Of a DNA stretch of 64,000 nucleotides, positions 26,491 through 34,539 are shown one piece after another. Position 1 is the first letter of the stretch. Each line of letters starts with the position of its first letter. Origin of the DNA: a virus; IMG/VR virus record IMGVR_UViG_3300042673_001351, positions 18,597-82,596 of that record. The stretch is one strand, 5' to 3'. The notes under the pieces are model-generated. The model was not told where the DNA came from, did no database searches, and saw only the letters and a program-made list of their open reading frames with translations. A program made the translations under genes and the position numbers.

Positions 26491-26568
26491 TGTAAGTCGA
26501 GCTTAGGCTCCTTACTTAGCTACAATAAGTAGCAAAACCCAATCGGATCCGCCTCTGATTGGGTTTTC
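26491..26568 (+). ncRNA. Candidate small RNA of about 76 nt made of three hairpins
   Basis: Downstream of its own promoter and without an open frame. Hairpin 1: GTAAG-GAGC pairs with GCTC-CTTAC (26492-26515). Hairpin 2: GCTAC/GTAGC with loop AATAA (26519-26533). Hairpin 3 is the terminator. The hairpins abut each other almost without linkers. I do not recognise the family; it is not tRNA, 6S or 6C RNA by structure. Confidence 0.55.
26534..26567 (+). terminator. Strong terminator ending the P450 operon and small RNA
   Basis: AAAACCCAATC and GATTGGGTTTT form a perfect 11-bp stem with a 12-base loop; the 3' arm ends in four T. Confidence 0.85.
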
Positions 26569-26594
26569 TATTTAAATAGGTGTATAATTAATTC

Positions 26595-26759
26595 ATGAGT
26601 CCAAGATACTTTGCTAAATTTAGTAACAACCCTGGTGCTGAAAGCAATTGGTATCATTTTGCTGGCGAACATTTTCAGCCAGGCGACCCTGAATATAAAA
26701 TGTATTTAAAATATAAAATATTCAAATATAGATTAAGAAAACTATTTCGACTTAAATAA
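26595..26759 (+). CDS. Small basic protein, leaderless start
   Basis: 54 residues (MSPRYFAKFSNNPG..., C-terminal KYRLRKLFRLK). TATAAT (26583-26588) lies only six bases before the ATG, so the transcript would begin at or near the start codon. TTGGGT 18 bases further up may be the -35. Function unknown. The following 212 bases (to 26971) hold no clear gene. Confidence 0.55.
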   Translation: MSPRYFAKFSNNPGAESNWYHFAGEHFQPGDPEYKMYLKYKIFKYRLRKLFRLK

Positions 26760-26971
26760 GTGCAATTGCAAAAATTGAAGTGCTCGGCGGCGGTAGAGAA
26801 GAACATATAATTTTACCCATATAGCCAATGTAAGAGATATACCTCTAAATTGCTCTATAGGGCTTCTGAGAAGGTTTTAGCTATATACCCATACCCATAC
26901 ATGCATAGGGCCTTAAAATGGCTTTAAATCAATTTCTGGAATATATCCTATTATTCTAGTTGACTAAGATA

Positions 26972-27253
26972 TTATATAGACTTATTAATTTTTCTCTGGT
27001 GAGTTCTGACCCTATGACAATTAGAACATACTATCTCACATTTAGCTATTTCTAGATCTATTCTTTTCTTAGATAGGGTCACAATGAGTTCTGATACGTT
27101 TGCTTGCTTCCGCCCACGCACATGATCAAAATCCATTACGTAATAGGGAAAACTTTCTTTACAATCCATACATGGAGTATTAGATTTTAGGTCCTGAATA
27201 TATCTGGCTAGATAAGCTTTTTGTTTAGCTATGCTAGTCTTTTCAGACTTCAT
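26972..27253 (-). CDS. HNH endonuclease-type protein
   Basis: 93 residues. CMDC, then VMDFDHVRG (the HNH His), then CSNCHRVRTHQR: the zinc-stabilised HNH nuclease layout. Such short forms occur as homing-like nucleases or packaging nucleases in phages. It stands alone, flanked by non-coding stretches, as mobile HNH genes often do. The 190 bases upstream (27254-27443) contain C-runs but no gene. Confidence 0.78.
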   Translation of the reverse strand: MKSEKTSIAKQKAYLARYIQDLKSNTPCMDCKESFPYYVMDFDHVRGRKQANVSELIVTLSKKRIDLEIAKCEIVCSNCHRVRTHQRKINKSI

Positions 27254-27443
27254 AGTCTTATTATATATTATGTTCTTTTAATGTATATCTGGGTATTTAG
27301 ATTTTTTAGCAAACCCCCCCTCCCCCCTAAGTTTAAAAAATCTTCTTAGAAAGACAGGGAGGGCGATTACATCTGGTATATCTGAGTTCCTTAGTGTAAC
27401 CCCCCAAAACCTTGCCTAGTATAACATTATAAAAATTTTTCTG

Positions 27444-28133
27444 TCAAATCTGGATCCCTAAGTCTTTTTGCCTATTTTTAATAATTTTAATAAGCGCCTC
27501 ATATTTGTCATTTACAATAGATAAATCAACCGCCTTTTCAAATTCACTTAATATAATATTATAATTTTTTTCTGTTTTAGAGCTTGGCAAAAATAATTCA
27601 ACTTTATCCATCCTGTAATTGAATACAATGTTTCTAGATGGAATTTGATTTAAAAAATTAAAATTTTCTACTAGACCCAAAGAATATATTTTATTTATGC
27701 TTTCAAAGACTTTTTTTGGATTATTTTCTAGTTGATCAAAAGTATATGTTGTTCTATTATCTATATCTAGCATTAGTGAATCAAGAAACATATTGTATTC
27801 ATTAGTTTGTCCAATAAAACCTCTTAAAATAGCATCGCTATCTTCGCCCCTTAATGGGGACATTACTATGTTAGAAACAATACAGTCTTTTGGGTTTCTT
27901 AAAACAGTAACTGGATTAGGCTGGTTAATATTTTTTTCAACGTTCCAATTTTTTTTAACAACCAAAAAATTGTTTATTGTTAAATTTTGCCTTAAATAAG
28001 TAGTTCCAGACCTAGGAAAATTTTTTATGCAAACTAAGGGTTTCGGCCAAAACCCATTTTCCATAAAGTCTACATCATCGTATAAACTTAACTTAGACTT
28101 TATCTCTTCTACTTGGCTATTTTTTCCCATCAT
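27444..28133 (-). CDS. Sulfotransferase
   Basis: 229 residues. CIKNFPRSGTTYLRQ is the 5'-phosphosulfate binding loop and VTVLRNPKDCIVSN the 3'-phosphate motif. It overlaps the methyltransferase gene by four bases. A related sulfotransferase/methyltransferase pair lies at 51536-52930. Acceptor unknown: glycan, lipid or small molecule. Confidence 0.8.
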   Translation of the reverse strand: MMGKNSQVEEIKSKLSLYDDVDFMENGFWPKPLVCIKNFPRSGTTYLRQNLTINNFLVVKKNWNVEKNINQPNPVTVLRNPKDCIVSNIVMSPLRGEDSDAILRGFIGQTNEYNMFLDSLMLDIDNRTTYTFDQLENNPKKVFESINKIYSLGLVENFNFLNQIPSRNIVFNYRMDKVELFLPSSKTEKNYNIILSEFEKAVDLSIVNDKYEALIKIIKNRQKDLGIQI

Positions 28134-28744
28134 ATCATTTTTATATAAATGTCTGAATGCATGACTTCACCAATGACAAATGCGCTGATAGCCCATTGAG
28201 GATTTTCTGATAAAAATTCATTCACAGCAGCAACGACCCCAGTATATTCATTAGTAAAATGATCATATACTATATAATCATTAAATCCTATAACTCCACC
28301 TTTATTTAAATGAGCTACGGCAAAACTTAAACAATATTTTACAAAATCAAAATCATGGTTTGCGTCTATGTAAATATAATCATATTTTTTTTTGCTTGCA
28401 ATTAAATTACTTTCTTTTATGTGAATTGTTTTTTGAATAATTTCAATATTTTTATTATTTTTATATTTATCTTTAATATAAGAATAATGCGTTTTTCTTG
28501 TAAATCTTTCCGAGTCTGGGTTGTCATAGTCGTCTGACATGAAATGATCAACTAGTGTGATTTTTTTGGGAAAAAGTGTTTTTATAACCATGTCAGTATA
28601 TCTCCCCGCCAATACGCCAATTTCTAAATAGGAATCTATTGGATTTTGATCTTTAAGATAGTCTATTTTGTCTGCATATATTTTTGCATTTTTTAGCATG
28701 TTGTTAGACAAAGGCACAAATTCTATATATTCTTTATTAGACAT
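28130..28744 (-). CDS. Class I SAM-dependent methyltransferase (Methyltransf_24-like)
   Basis: 204 residues. SYLEIGVLAGRYTDMV is motif I (SAM binding), YDYIYIDANHDFDFV a post-I region with Asp, and GGVIGFNDY a later strand. This family methylates sugars and small molecules. A homologue (YMELGVAWGYYSDIV) lies at 51536-52234, also beside a sulfotransferase. No clear promoter; the divergent dioxygenase gene begins 36 bases away. Confidence 0.82.
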   Translation of the reverse strand: MSNKEYIEFVPLSNNMLKNAKIYADKIDYLKDQNPIDSYLEIGVLAGRYTDMVIKTLFPKKITLVDHFMSDDYDNPDSERFTRKTHYSYIKDKYKNNKNIEIIQKTIHIKESNLIASKKKYDYIYIDANHDFDFVKYCLSFAVAHLNKGGVIGFNDYIVYDHFTNEYTGVVAAVNEFLSENPQWAISAFVIGEVMHSDIYIKMI

Positions 28745-28779
28745 TATTACATTATATCAAATAATGATACAATATAACA

Positions 28780-29445
28780 ATGCACCCACTAACACCAAAA
28801 GACTATATGCCCAGAAAAGATCTGTTAAAAATAGATAATATAACAGAAATTATAGGAACTGGGACTGATAATATTAAAATAATAGAAAATTTTTTATCCG
28901 AAAAAGAAATTTCTACTGCATTAACCTTTTTAAAAAAACACCCAGTTAATGAAAATGCTACCCACTCGTATTCTTTGCAGCAGATACAGGGACACTCATC
29001 ATCATTAGATGAATTATTTTTTGGAGAAATGATGGGAAGAAAAATGGTCGAGTTAGGACAAAACCTTTATGGGCAACCATTAATAAAAGATAGACCGTTT
29101 TTATATGTAACACATCCAACTGGAACATACATCGATCCACATACAGATATACTAGACGTAGACGATCCAGATTACGATACCCCCAGTTTTGATGAACAGG
29201 TAAAAGAATTTCCCTATTTATGGAGCGGACACCTATCAATACTTGGCTATCTTAATGACGATTTTGAAGGCGGAGAACTTTATTTTCCAGAACTAGATTA
29301 TGGTTTTAAGCCAAAAAGGGGTTCAGTTGTGCTATTCCCTGGAAACTTACATTACGTACACGGCGTAGCTCCAATAACAAGTGGAGTTAGATATACAATA
29401 TCTCAGTGGTGTATATTTAAAAACTTTATATCTAAACCATCCTAA
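28780..29445 (+). CDS. 2OG-Fe(II) dioxygenase, prolyl-4-hydroxylase-like
   Basis: 221 residues. HTD (DPHTDIL), distal His (HYVHGV) and Arg (GVRYTIS) with LNDDFEGGELYFPEL: P4H-type ligands. TACAAT lies six bases before the ATG, so translation is probably leaderless. The only plus-strand gene between two minus-strand modification groups. Confidence 0.86.
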   Translation: MHPLTPKDYMPRKDLLKIDNITEIIGTGTDNIKIIENFLSEKEISTALTFLKKHPVNENATHSYSLQQIQGHSSSLDELFFGEMMGRKMVELGQNLYGQPLIKDRPFLYVTHPTGTYIDPHTDILDVDDPDYDTPSFDEQVKEFPYLWSGHLSILGYLNDDFEGGELYFPELDYGFKPKRGSVVLFPGNLHYVHGVAPITSGVRYTISQWCIFKNFISKPS

Positions 29446-29452
29446 ATAAGTG

Positions 29453-30400
29453 CTAAAAAAGTGCGGCGGAAGTAGAAGACATGTTTGAATCATGTTCTTG
29501 CTTAATCTGTATAAATCTATTTGCAGATTTCCTTGTTTGATTTAAAAAGGCATATAAAGCATTTCTATAGTGATCCCCAGTGCCAGATAAAATTAAATTT
29601 TCAACATCCCAATATTTTAGTACTGGGTATATAACTTCATCTAAATGAATACTGGGGTCATATATTCCCGCAAAAGCTAAAGCGTTACCCATTTCTCTAT
29701 ATCCTGGAATTTGATGCTGAGGGTAGTCAAATCCTGTAATAACATTGGATATGGCTTCCATGCCAACATCTGGATTTATTTCAAGTGCAGCTTTTACAAG
29801 ATTTCTATATACCATAAAGTGCAAGTTTTCATCCATTGCAATTCTTGCCATTAAGGCTTCACCAATAGGCTCATTAGTAATTTTTGCGGTATGTTTATGA
29901 ATAACCCTGGTTCCAAGTTCCTGAATAGTGGTGTATACAATAGTGTGTATCATATCATTTTTATAAGATGGGATTTTAAACCTTTTCCTCATGTGCTCTA
30001 GTCTTAAATTTTCTAATTTCTTTGGGTCCAGAACACGAGTCGTAACTATATAATCTCTTAGTGCAATTGAGTGACGATTTTCGTCGGCAGACCACAGATC
30101 AACCCATGTTCTCCAAGGCCCATCTTTATCAAATGCATAAGTAAGCTCAGTATGATATGCAGGCAAATTATCTTCTCCCAATAAAGACATCAATAGAGAG
30201 TCTTGTACAACTTTACTTAATTTTGACTGAGATTCGTCAAAATCTTTCCCACCCATTCTGGAGAAATTGCTTCCGAGATCCCAAGGAATATACTCATGTG
30301 GATACCACATTTTAGAAACAGAGTTATGCCTATTCATTTCATTTTCAACAACTGGTTCTAGTTGCCTTGTAATATCAAGAATTAATTTAGCACTATTCAT
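29453..30400 (-). CDS. Acyl-[acyl-carrier-protein] desaturase (soluble diiron, DesA type)
   Basis: 315 residues, close to the usual 270-340. All six diiron ligands are present: Glu85 (HTELTYAF), Glu107/His110 (ADENRH), Glu161 (IQELGT), Glu191/His194 (DENLH). The family inserts a double bond into ACP-bound fatty acids with O2 and reduced ferredoxin and is common in plants and Actinobacteria. In a phage it could alter membrane fluidity or supply an unsaturated acyl intermediate for the P450 and sulfotransferase products. Overlaps the next gene by eight bases. Confidence 0.92.
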   Translation of the reverse strand: MNSAKLILDITRQLEPVVENEMNRHNSVSKMWYPHEYIPWDLGSNFSRMGGKDFDESQSKLSKVVQDSLLMSLLGEDNLPAYHTELTYAFDKDGPWRTWVDLWSADENRHSIALRDYIVTTRVLDPKKLENLRLEHMRKRFKIPSYKNDMIHTIVYTTIQELGTRVIHKHTAKITNEPIGEALMARIAMDENLHFMVYRNLVKAALEINPDVGMEAISNVITGFDYPQHQIPGYREMGNALAFAGIYDPSIHLDEVIYPVLKYWDVENLILSGTGDHYRNALYAFLNQTRKSANRFIQIKQEHDSNMSSTSAALF

Positions 30401-30935
30401 TAATTTCAGTCACCTTAAAATTATCCCAAACAACAAATGAAGTTAGAGGTCTTACCTTTTTGTCTTTACTAGGCTGATGATGGTTCCAATAAGAAATTTC
30501 TTGTTTATTGGCAGTTTCTATGGCTTCCTCTTCACTGTTTGCCATAACATCTATTTCAAAATATTCTTCTACCTTATGAAAGACTTTATACGCCTTGCTA
30601 CCTTTTCCAAATTTTTTATTAGGCTCCACTAAAAATGTATATTCCCAAAATTCTCCATTTAAAACCTTAAATCTAACGCCCCGTTTAAAAATTATAGACG
30701 CACCAGCGCATAAGTCATGAACTGGACCATACTCCTCTGGGAAATCCACCGTAAAAAAATTTTTTCTGGCAACCAAAGCTTTTACGTAAAAAGGATCTTT
30801 ACTATCACTCCCATACATAAACTTACTTAATACAGTTTGATGTATTTTTTTTTCAATATCTAAATAATTTTCCAAGTTTAATGCGCCAAATGTATTAATA
30901 TTTGTTACTATAACTGAGGGCTTTTTATCATCCAT
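30393..30935 (-). CDS. Hypothetical protein co-transcribed with the desaturase
   Basis: 180 residues; not recognised. Mixed alpha/beta with KVEEYFEIDVMANSEEEAIETA, a pattern seen in small substrate-binding or DpnD/PcfM-like folds, but this is weak. Upstream gene of the desaturase with overlapping ends, so a shared job is likely. Confidence 0.62.
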   Translation of the reverse strand: MDDKKPSVIVTNINTFGALNLENYLDIEKKIHQTVLSKFMYGSDSKDPFYVKALVARKNFFTVDFPEEYGPVHDLCAGASIIFKRGVRFKVLNGEFWEYTFLVEPNKKFGKGSKAYKVFHKVEEYFEIDVMANSEEEAIETANKQEISYWNHHQPSKDKKVRPLTSFVVWDNFKVTEINE

Positions 30936-31135
30936 TAATAAAGTATATCATTATATAATCCTAGTCGACTAATATATTCATATTTACCAAAATGTTAATA
31001 ATATTTTATTATGTATGATACACACATTTAAAATGTCCGATTTGTCCAGATAGAGCGACCATATGTGAGGAGTATCACACGATTATTGAAAATATCTTCA
31101 TGATTTTTGCGACACGCCGAGCCATAACCCCTAAA
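30936..31135. other. Non-coding strand-switch region
   Basis: AT-rich region between divergent operons, part of the 323-base gap before the first small gene. No convincing gene. A minus-strand GGCGTGTCG (near 31110) matches the motif repeated upstream of later promoters. Confidence 0.6.
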
Positions 31136-31158
31136 ATGTCAGTCCCCCATGTTAGGAT
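31136..31158 (+). promoter_or_regulatory. PafBC/RecA-NDp-like promoter 1
   Basis: ATGTCAGTC, 8 bases, TAGGAT; consensus TTGTCRGTG-N8-TAnnnT. Precedes the first small gene by about 100 bases. Confidence 0.6.
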
Positions 31159-31187
31159 TATAGTATAACAAAATAAAGAATTAGAGC

Positions 31188-31230
31188 GTGAGCCTAGCAA
31201 ATAATCCCGAAAGGGTGAGCCTAGCAAATA
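31188..31230 (+). repeat. Two 17-bp direct repeats in the leader
   Basis: GTGAGCCTAGCAAATAA occurs at 31188-31204 and 31214-31230 in the 5' leader of the first small gene. Function unknown; could be a regulator site. Confidence 0.85.
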
Positions 31231-31258
31231 ACCGCTCAACCTAACGAAAGGAAATAAA

Positions 31259-31363
31259 ATGAACGATTACCTAGATTACCTAGATGATATCTACGAGGAA
31301 TTAGTAGATGAGTTTGGACATGAGGCAGAAGCCGAGTGTGTCCATAATCACACCGCTAAATAA
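31259..31363 (+). CDS. Small acidic protein
   Basis: 34 residues (MNDYLDYLDDIYEE...), SD AACGAAAGGA. Strongly acidic, could be a nucleic-acid mimic, but function unknown. Confidence 0.55.
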   Translation: MNDYLDYLDDIYEELVDEFGHEAEAECVHNHTAK

Positions 31364-31380
31364 AGCGTGTCGTGTTGATA

Positions 31381-31403
31381 ATGTCAGTCAGTAATGATAG
31401 TCT
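31381..31403 (+). promoter_or_regulatory. PafBC/RecA-NDp-like promoter 2
   Basis: ATGTCAGTC, 8 bases, TAGTCT. An AGCGTGTC motif lies nine bases upstream. Confidence 0.55.
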
Positions 31404-31440
31404 TACCTTAATGAACAACCTAACGAAAGAAGGACAGAAA

Positions 31441-31533
31441 ATGGATAAACTAAACGAGGCACTAGAAGCCTTACAACAAGCAAACAAAGTGTTTGCTGAA
31501 ATGTTCGACATAGACGAGAGCGAGGCTAACTAA
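31441..31533 (+). CDS. Small acidic helical protein
   Basis: 30 residues (MDKLNEALEALQQANK...). Stop overlaps the next start (TAATG). First of a six-gene coupled string. Confidence 0.5.
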   Translation: MDKLNEALEALQQANKVFAEMFDIDESEAN

Positions 31534-31646
31534 TGTTATTTTTTGATTGGGTAGAGGATTATCCTCACATTGTTTTGCCTATCGTGTTAGGCACGATAAC
31601 TATAATTGCTATTGTCGGTGCTATTGTTAGTGGAGGTAATAACTAA
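31533..31646 (+). CDS. Single-span membrane micropeptide
   Basis: 37 residues; IVLPIVLGTITIIAIVGAIV spans a membrane. Coupled to both neighbours by TAATG overlaps. Confidence 0.55.
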   Translation: MLFFDWVEDYPHIVLPIVLGTITIIAIVGAIVSGGNN

Positions 31647-31807
31647 TGAAACTAACCTACTCAATTTGGCAAGGCTCTTTACAAAAGGGCACACTAACCG
31701 CTAAGAGCATTAAAGAAATTACTGCTCTAGTTAATGAATTAAACGAGGCAAACCCTCCGTTAAAATTCGAATACCTAATACACAAGATAGAGCAGGTGAA
31801 TAACTAA
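31646..31807 (+). CDS. Hypothetical small protein
   Basis: 53 residues (MKLTYSIWQGSLQKG...). Not recognised; TAATG overlap at both ends supports it as a real gene. Confidence 0.55.
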   Translation: MKLTYSIWQGSLQKGTLTAKSIKEITALVNELNEANPPLKFEYLIHKIEQVNN

Positions 31808-31980
31808 TGATGACTAAATGGGACACTATCCAAGCGGACATAGCAGACGCTTACACCTACTTAGACGAGGCGGAGGTATTGGATAAACACAATACAGAAG
31901 CCCTATTTGATGAGGACATGATTAGCATGGACGAGGTAATTGAAAATGAATTAACACTAGATTGGGAGGCATACGAATAA
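31807..31980 (+). CDS. Small acidic protein
   Basis: 57 residues with many Asp/Glu (TYLDEAEVLDKHN, FDEDMISMDEVIENE). A second ATG follows the first directly. Coupled in the string. Confidence 0.55.
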   Translation: MMTKWDTIQADIADAYTYLDEAEVLDKHNTEALFDEDMISMDEVIENELTLDWEAYE

Positions 31981-32132
31981 TGAACTTAGAATTATTTATA
32001 GATAGCGAATACTTTTCTCTATATATTAACGGGCTATGGCCTAATGGTGTCGGTATAGATATCCCGACATGGCTACTAGTTGGCTCTATTGCTTTTATTT
32101 ATTCTATCGTATTACTTAGGAGAGATAAATGA
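31980..32132 (+). CDS. Single-span membrane protein
   Basis: 50 residues; IPTWLLVGSIAFIYSIVLL followed by RRDK, a C-terminal membrane span with positive tail. Overlaps the next gene by four bases. Confidence 0.55.
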   Translation: MNLELFIDSEYFSLYINGLWPNGVGIDIPTWLLVGSIAFIYSIVLLRRDK

Positions 32133-32326
32133 AATCACAATTCGAAAAGGATTTAGAATTAAAGGAAAGCTTCTGCCAGATGTTAGATGAGATTTATCCT
32201 ACTTATAAAATCGGAGTATCAACATTCACCGCCAGCGAAATCTTAGAGTGTTGCGATCCGATTGCGTTCTCTATTGGTTTAATTGAGCATGAGGAATATA
32301 TGCGTGAGGAAGGTCACATAGACTAG
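32129..32326 (+). CDS. Hypothetical small protein
   Basis: 65 residues (SQFEKDLELKESFCQMLDEI, YPTYKIGVSTFTASEILE). Helical, acidic. Last gene of the coupled string started at 31441. Confidence 0.62.
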   Translation: MKSQFEKDLELKESFCQMLDEIYPTYKIGVSTFTASEILECCDPIAFSIGLIEHEEYMREEGHID

Positions 32327-32440
32327 ACGGCGTGTCGCCTTGACAAAAGGCGGAAGCGCCCACAAAAGCTGTGGGGGCAAAATGTGATTTAAGACACATT
32401 TTAAAAAAACCCTGAAATTTGCGGCGTGTCGATTTGACAC
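32327..32440 (+). repeat. Intergenic repeat element, copy 1
   Basis: Contains GGCGTGTCGCCTTGACAAA, the hairpin GCCCACA/TGTGGGGGC, TGTGATTTAAGACACAT, CCCTGAAATTTG and again GGCGTGTCGATTTGACAC. The same parts in the same order occur at 33469-33580 and, shortened, at 34669-34750. The hairpin probably terminates the preceding operon. Confidence 0.72.
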
Positions 32441-32510
32441 GATTTTTGTGATTAAGAACACATGACTTGAGCGTCTCAAAATGTGGAATTACTGGCTAGT
32501 AGGTAGAGAA

Positions 32511-32533
32511 TTGTCGGTGGCTTCCGCTATAAT
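32511..32533 (+). promoter_or_regulatory. PafBC/RecA-NDp-like promoter 3
   Basis: TTGTCGGTG, 8 bases, TATAAT: exact match to the consensus. Confidence 0.8.
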
Positions 32534-32562
32534 TGCGGTATAACGAAAGGAAGTGGCTAACA

Positions 32563-32754
32563 ATGGCTAACTTATACACAATACAAGATTTACTAATTGG
32601 TAAAATCTATAACTCAAAAACTCTGCGTGGAGAAATTATCTCAGCAGATAAATCAGATATTTTTTATGAAAATGCTGAAGGATATTTGGTTCAGGTTAAA
32701 TCTGATACTGGTAAATATACTTACCGAAATATAGCAGTTAAGGTTGGTGAGTAA
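32563..32754 (+). CDS. Hypothetical small protein
   Basis: 63 residues from ATG 32563, with AACGAAAGGA upstream. Predicted small beta barrel (SKTLRGEIISADKSDIFYENA, GYLVQVKSDTGKYTYRN). Function unknown. Confidence 0.62.
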   Translation: MANLYTIQDLLIGKIYNSKTLRGEIISADKSDIFYENAEGYLVQVKSDTGKYTYRNIAVKVGE

Positions 32755-32877
32755 ATGGGATACATAGAAATTTTTAGATTAGATGAGCAGGGTGCTGGCT
32801 GGGTAGATTTATCTCAAGCCACCCCGCAAGAATTACTAGATTTAGAAATCGGATTATTTCAGGAAGGTGCGCTCTAG
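32755..32877 (+). CDS. Hypothetical small protein
   Basis: 40 residues (MGYIEIFRLDEQGAGW...), starting directly after the upstream stop. Acidic. Confidence 0.5.
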   Translation: MGYIEIFRLDEQGAGWVDLSQATPQELLDLEIGLFQEGAL

Positions 32878-32895
32878 GGCGTGTCTATCCCGAAA

Positions 32896-32918
32896 TTGTC
32901 GGTGGCTTAGGCTATAAT
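32896..32918 (+). promoter_or_regulatory. PafBC/RecA-NDp-like promoter 4
   Basis: TTGTCGGTG, 8 bases, TATAAT: exact match. GGCGTGTC lies ten bases upstream. Confidence 0.8.
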
Positions 32919-32948
32919 TACATTAACAACAACGAAAGGAAAACTAAA

Positions 32949-33080
32949 GTGGGAAATATACTAGAAATACTTGCCGTATCTTGTGATGAGTGTGGCGGTG
33001 CTGGCTTCATATTTTGGGGCGATGAAAACAATTACGATGTAGAGAGTTGCGATTGCGCTCTAGAAATATGGGGTATCTAA
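32949..33080 (+). CDS. Zinc-finger micropeptide
   Basis: 43 residues from GTG 32949. CDECGGAGF resembles one DnaJ-type zinc motif, followed by SCDC. AACGAAAGGA upstream. Overlaps the next start (TAATG). Confidence 0.58.
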   Translation: MGNILEILAVSCDECGGAGFIFWGDENNYDVESCDCALEIWGI

Positions 33081-33280
33081 TGTATAGACTAGATACTTAC
33101 TATGATGGCGAATTAGAATATACATTTCAATTCGCTGACGCATTACAAGCCTTTGAGGCTTTCGCAAAATGTTATGATGTTGGATTTGCTAATGAATTCG
33201 CAACATATAATTTATCTATGCCAAATGGCAAAATGTATACTAAAAACTTTAATCGGATTGGATTGGTGTCGCAGAAATGA
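33080..33280 (+). CDS. Hypothetical small protein
   Basis: 66 residues from ATG 33080, coupled to the upstream stop. ELEYTFQFADALQAFEAFAKCYDVG suggests an alpha/beta mini-fold. Overlaps the next gene. Confidence 0.6.
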   Translation: MYRLDTYYDGELEYTFQFADALQAFEAFAKCYDVGFANEFATYNLSMPNGKMYTKNFNRIGLVSQK

Positions 33281-33468
33281 TGACCCGTAAAGATTATATT
33301 GCTACTGCTGAAATTATGAAATATGTTTCAGATAAAACTCACCCTGCTTTATTTTCTAAAGTAGTTGTGGATTTTGCTTTAATGTTTGCGAAAGATAATC
33401 CTAAGTTTGACGCTAACAAATTTTATAGCGCAAGCGGTTATCGTATTCCGCAATTTAATTCTAAATAA
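33277..33468 (+). CDS. Small conserved actinophage-type protein
   Basis: 63 residues. RKDYIATAEIMKYVSD, FALMFAKDNPKFDANKFYSA is a pattern I have seen in many small actinophage proteins without known function. A second ATG follows the first. Confidence 0.62.
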   Translation: MMTRKDYIATAEIMKYVSDKTHPALFSKVVVDFALMFAKDNPKFDANKFYSASGYRIPQFNSK

Positions 33469-33580
33469 ACGGCGTGGCGTCTTGACAAAGGCGCCAGCTG
33501 CGCCCACAAACCCTGTGGGGGCGTTTTGTGATTTAAGACACATGCACAAAATCCCCTGGATTTTGTGGCGTGTCGATTAG
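33469..33580 (+). repeat. Intergenic repeat element, copy 2
   Basis: GGCGTGGCGTCTTGACAAAGGCG, hairpin GCCCACA/TGTGGGGGC followed by GTTTTG, TTTGTGATTTAAGACACAT, CCCTGGATTTTGTGGCGTGTCG. Parallels copy 1. Confidence 0.72.
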
Positions 33581-33583
33581 GTA

Positions 33584-33606
33584 ATGTCGTAGGCCTCTGT
33601 TATAAT
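33584..33606 (+). promoter_or_regulatory. PafBC/RecA-NDp-like promoter 5
   Basis: ATGTCGTAG, 8 bases, TATAAT. Weaker upstream half. GGCGTGTC nine bases upstream. Confidence 0.6.
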
Positions 33607-33634
33607 TCTTATCCAACCAACGAAAGGTCAACTC

Positions 33635-33790
33635 ATGAACGATATTAACTCATGCTACTGTACTAACTATTCTATTTGCACAATTTGTGCCCGTGGCTAT
33701 TCTAGCGAAGGCATGGCCGTGTATGATCGTGATCTAGCGCAAGATTGGGCCATGTCAAGAATGGCTGATGCAGAAATGGGGGACCTATGA
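33635..33790 (+). CDS. Small cysteine-containing protein
   Basis: 51 residues with CYC and CTIC near the N-terminus, a possible zinc site. AACGAAAGGT upstream; overlaps the next gene by four bases. Confidence 0.55.
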   Translation: MNDINSCYCTNYSICTICARGYSSEGMAVYDRDLAQDWAMSRMADAEMGDL

Positions 33791-34539
33791 TGTCAGACGT
33801 AGCTGATACAATTCCACTTATGTTAAAAAGATCTAATGATCGCAAGGTTACTAACCTTGTATCTAAAAATGGCAAGACTTCTGCCATTGCTAATACTTTC
33901 GGCCTGCCTGCGGGTAAGGAATTCTCATGCCCTGGCGCTACTAGCATATGCGAAAGCGTATGCTATGCGGGTAAGTTAGAAAAAGTATATAAAGGCGTTA
34001 GAGACGTGCTCATTCACAATTGGAATTTACTTAAGGACGCCGACGAGCCTACTATGGTGGACCTAATAGAAAATATGATTAATGATTTTAGAAAAGATTG
34101 TGAAAAGAAAAATGCTAAGTTATTATTCCGTATTCATTGGGACGGAGATTTCTTTAATGATACCTATGCACGTGCATGGCAATATGTTATTTTAAACAAT
34201 ACCGATATTCAATTTTGGGTGTATACACGAGTTAAGTCTGCAGCGCTCATCCTAGACGGTATTGAAAACTTATCTCTTTATTATTCAACGGATGATGAGA
34301 ATAAAGATATAGCGCATGATCTACGCAAGACTGGTACTAAAATTAGATTGGCCTACTTAGGTAAAACCTTTGCCGTTACCGAAAATACTATGAAAGAATT
34401 AATTGGTAAGCCTGGCGCCAAATGTCCTGAAAATAATAAAAGCATTCCGTTAATTTCCACTAGTGGCAGCGCATGCGTGTCGTGTGGATTGTGTGTTTAT
34501 GGAAAAGCTGATATAAGATTTTCTGCAAGTAAAAAATAA
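33787..34539 (+). CDS. Gene-product-88-like phage protein (cysteine-rich)
   Basis: 250 residues. FSCPGATSICESVCYAGK, FRIHWDGDFFN, and the C-terminal CVSCGLCVYGK match the layout of the actinophage gp88-type family (PF17338 by memory). Two cysteine clusters could hold a metal or Fe-S centre. Function unknown. Codon use is slightly richer in GC than its neighbours. Confidence 0.68.
   Translation: MMSDVADTIPLMLKRSNDRKVTNLVSKNGKTSAIANTFGLPAGKEFSCPGATSICESVCYAGKLEKVYKGVRDVLIHNWNLLKDADEPTMVDLIENMINDFRKDCEKKNAKLLFRIHWDGDFFNDTYARAWQYVILNNTDIQFWVYTRVKSAALILDGIENLSLYYSTDDENKDIAHDLRKTGTKIRLAYLGKTFAVTENTMKELIGKPGAKCPENNKSIPLISTSGSACVSCGLCVYGKADIRFSASKK

Noticed and set aside
26760-26971. Small gene in the gap before the HNH nuclease
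   Set aside because: No frame longer than about 25 codons with a start signal; GGCGGCGG near 26787 lacks a following start.
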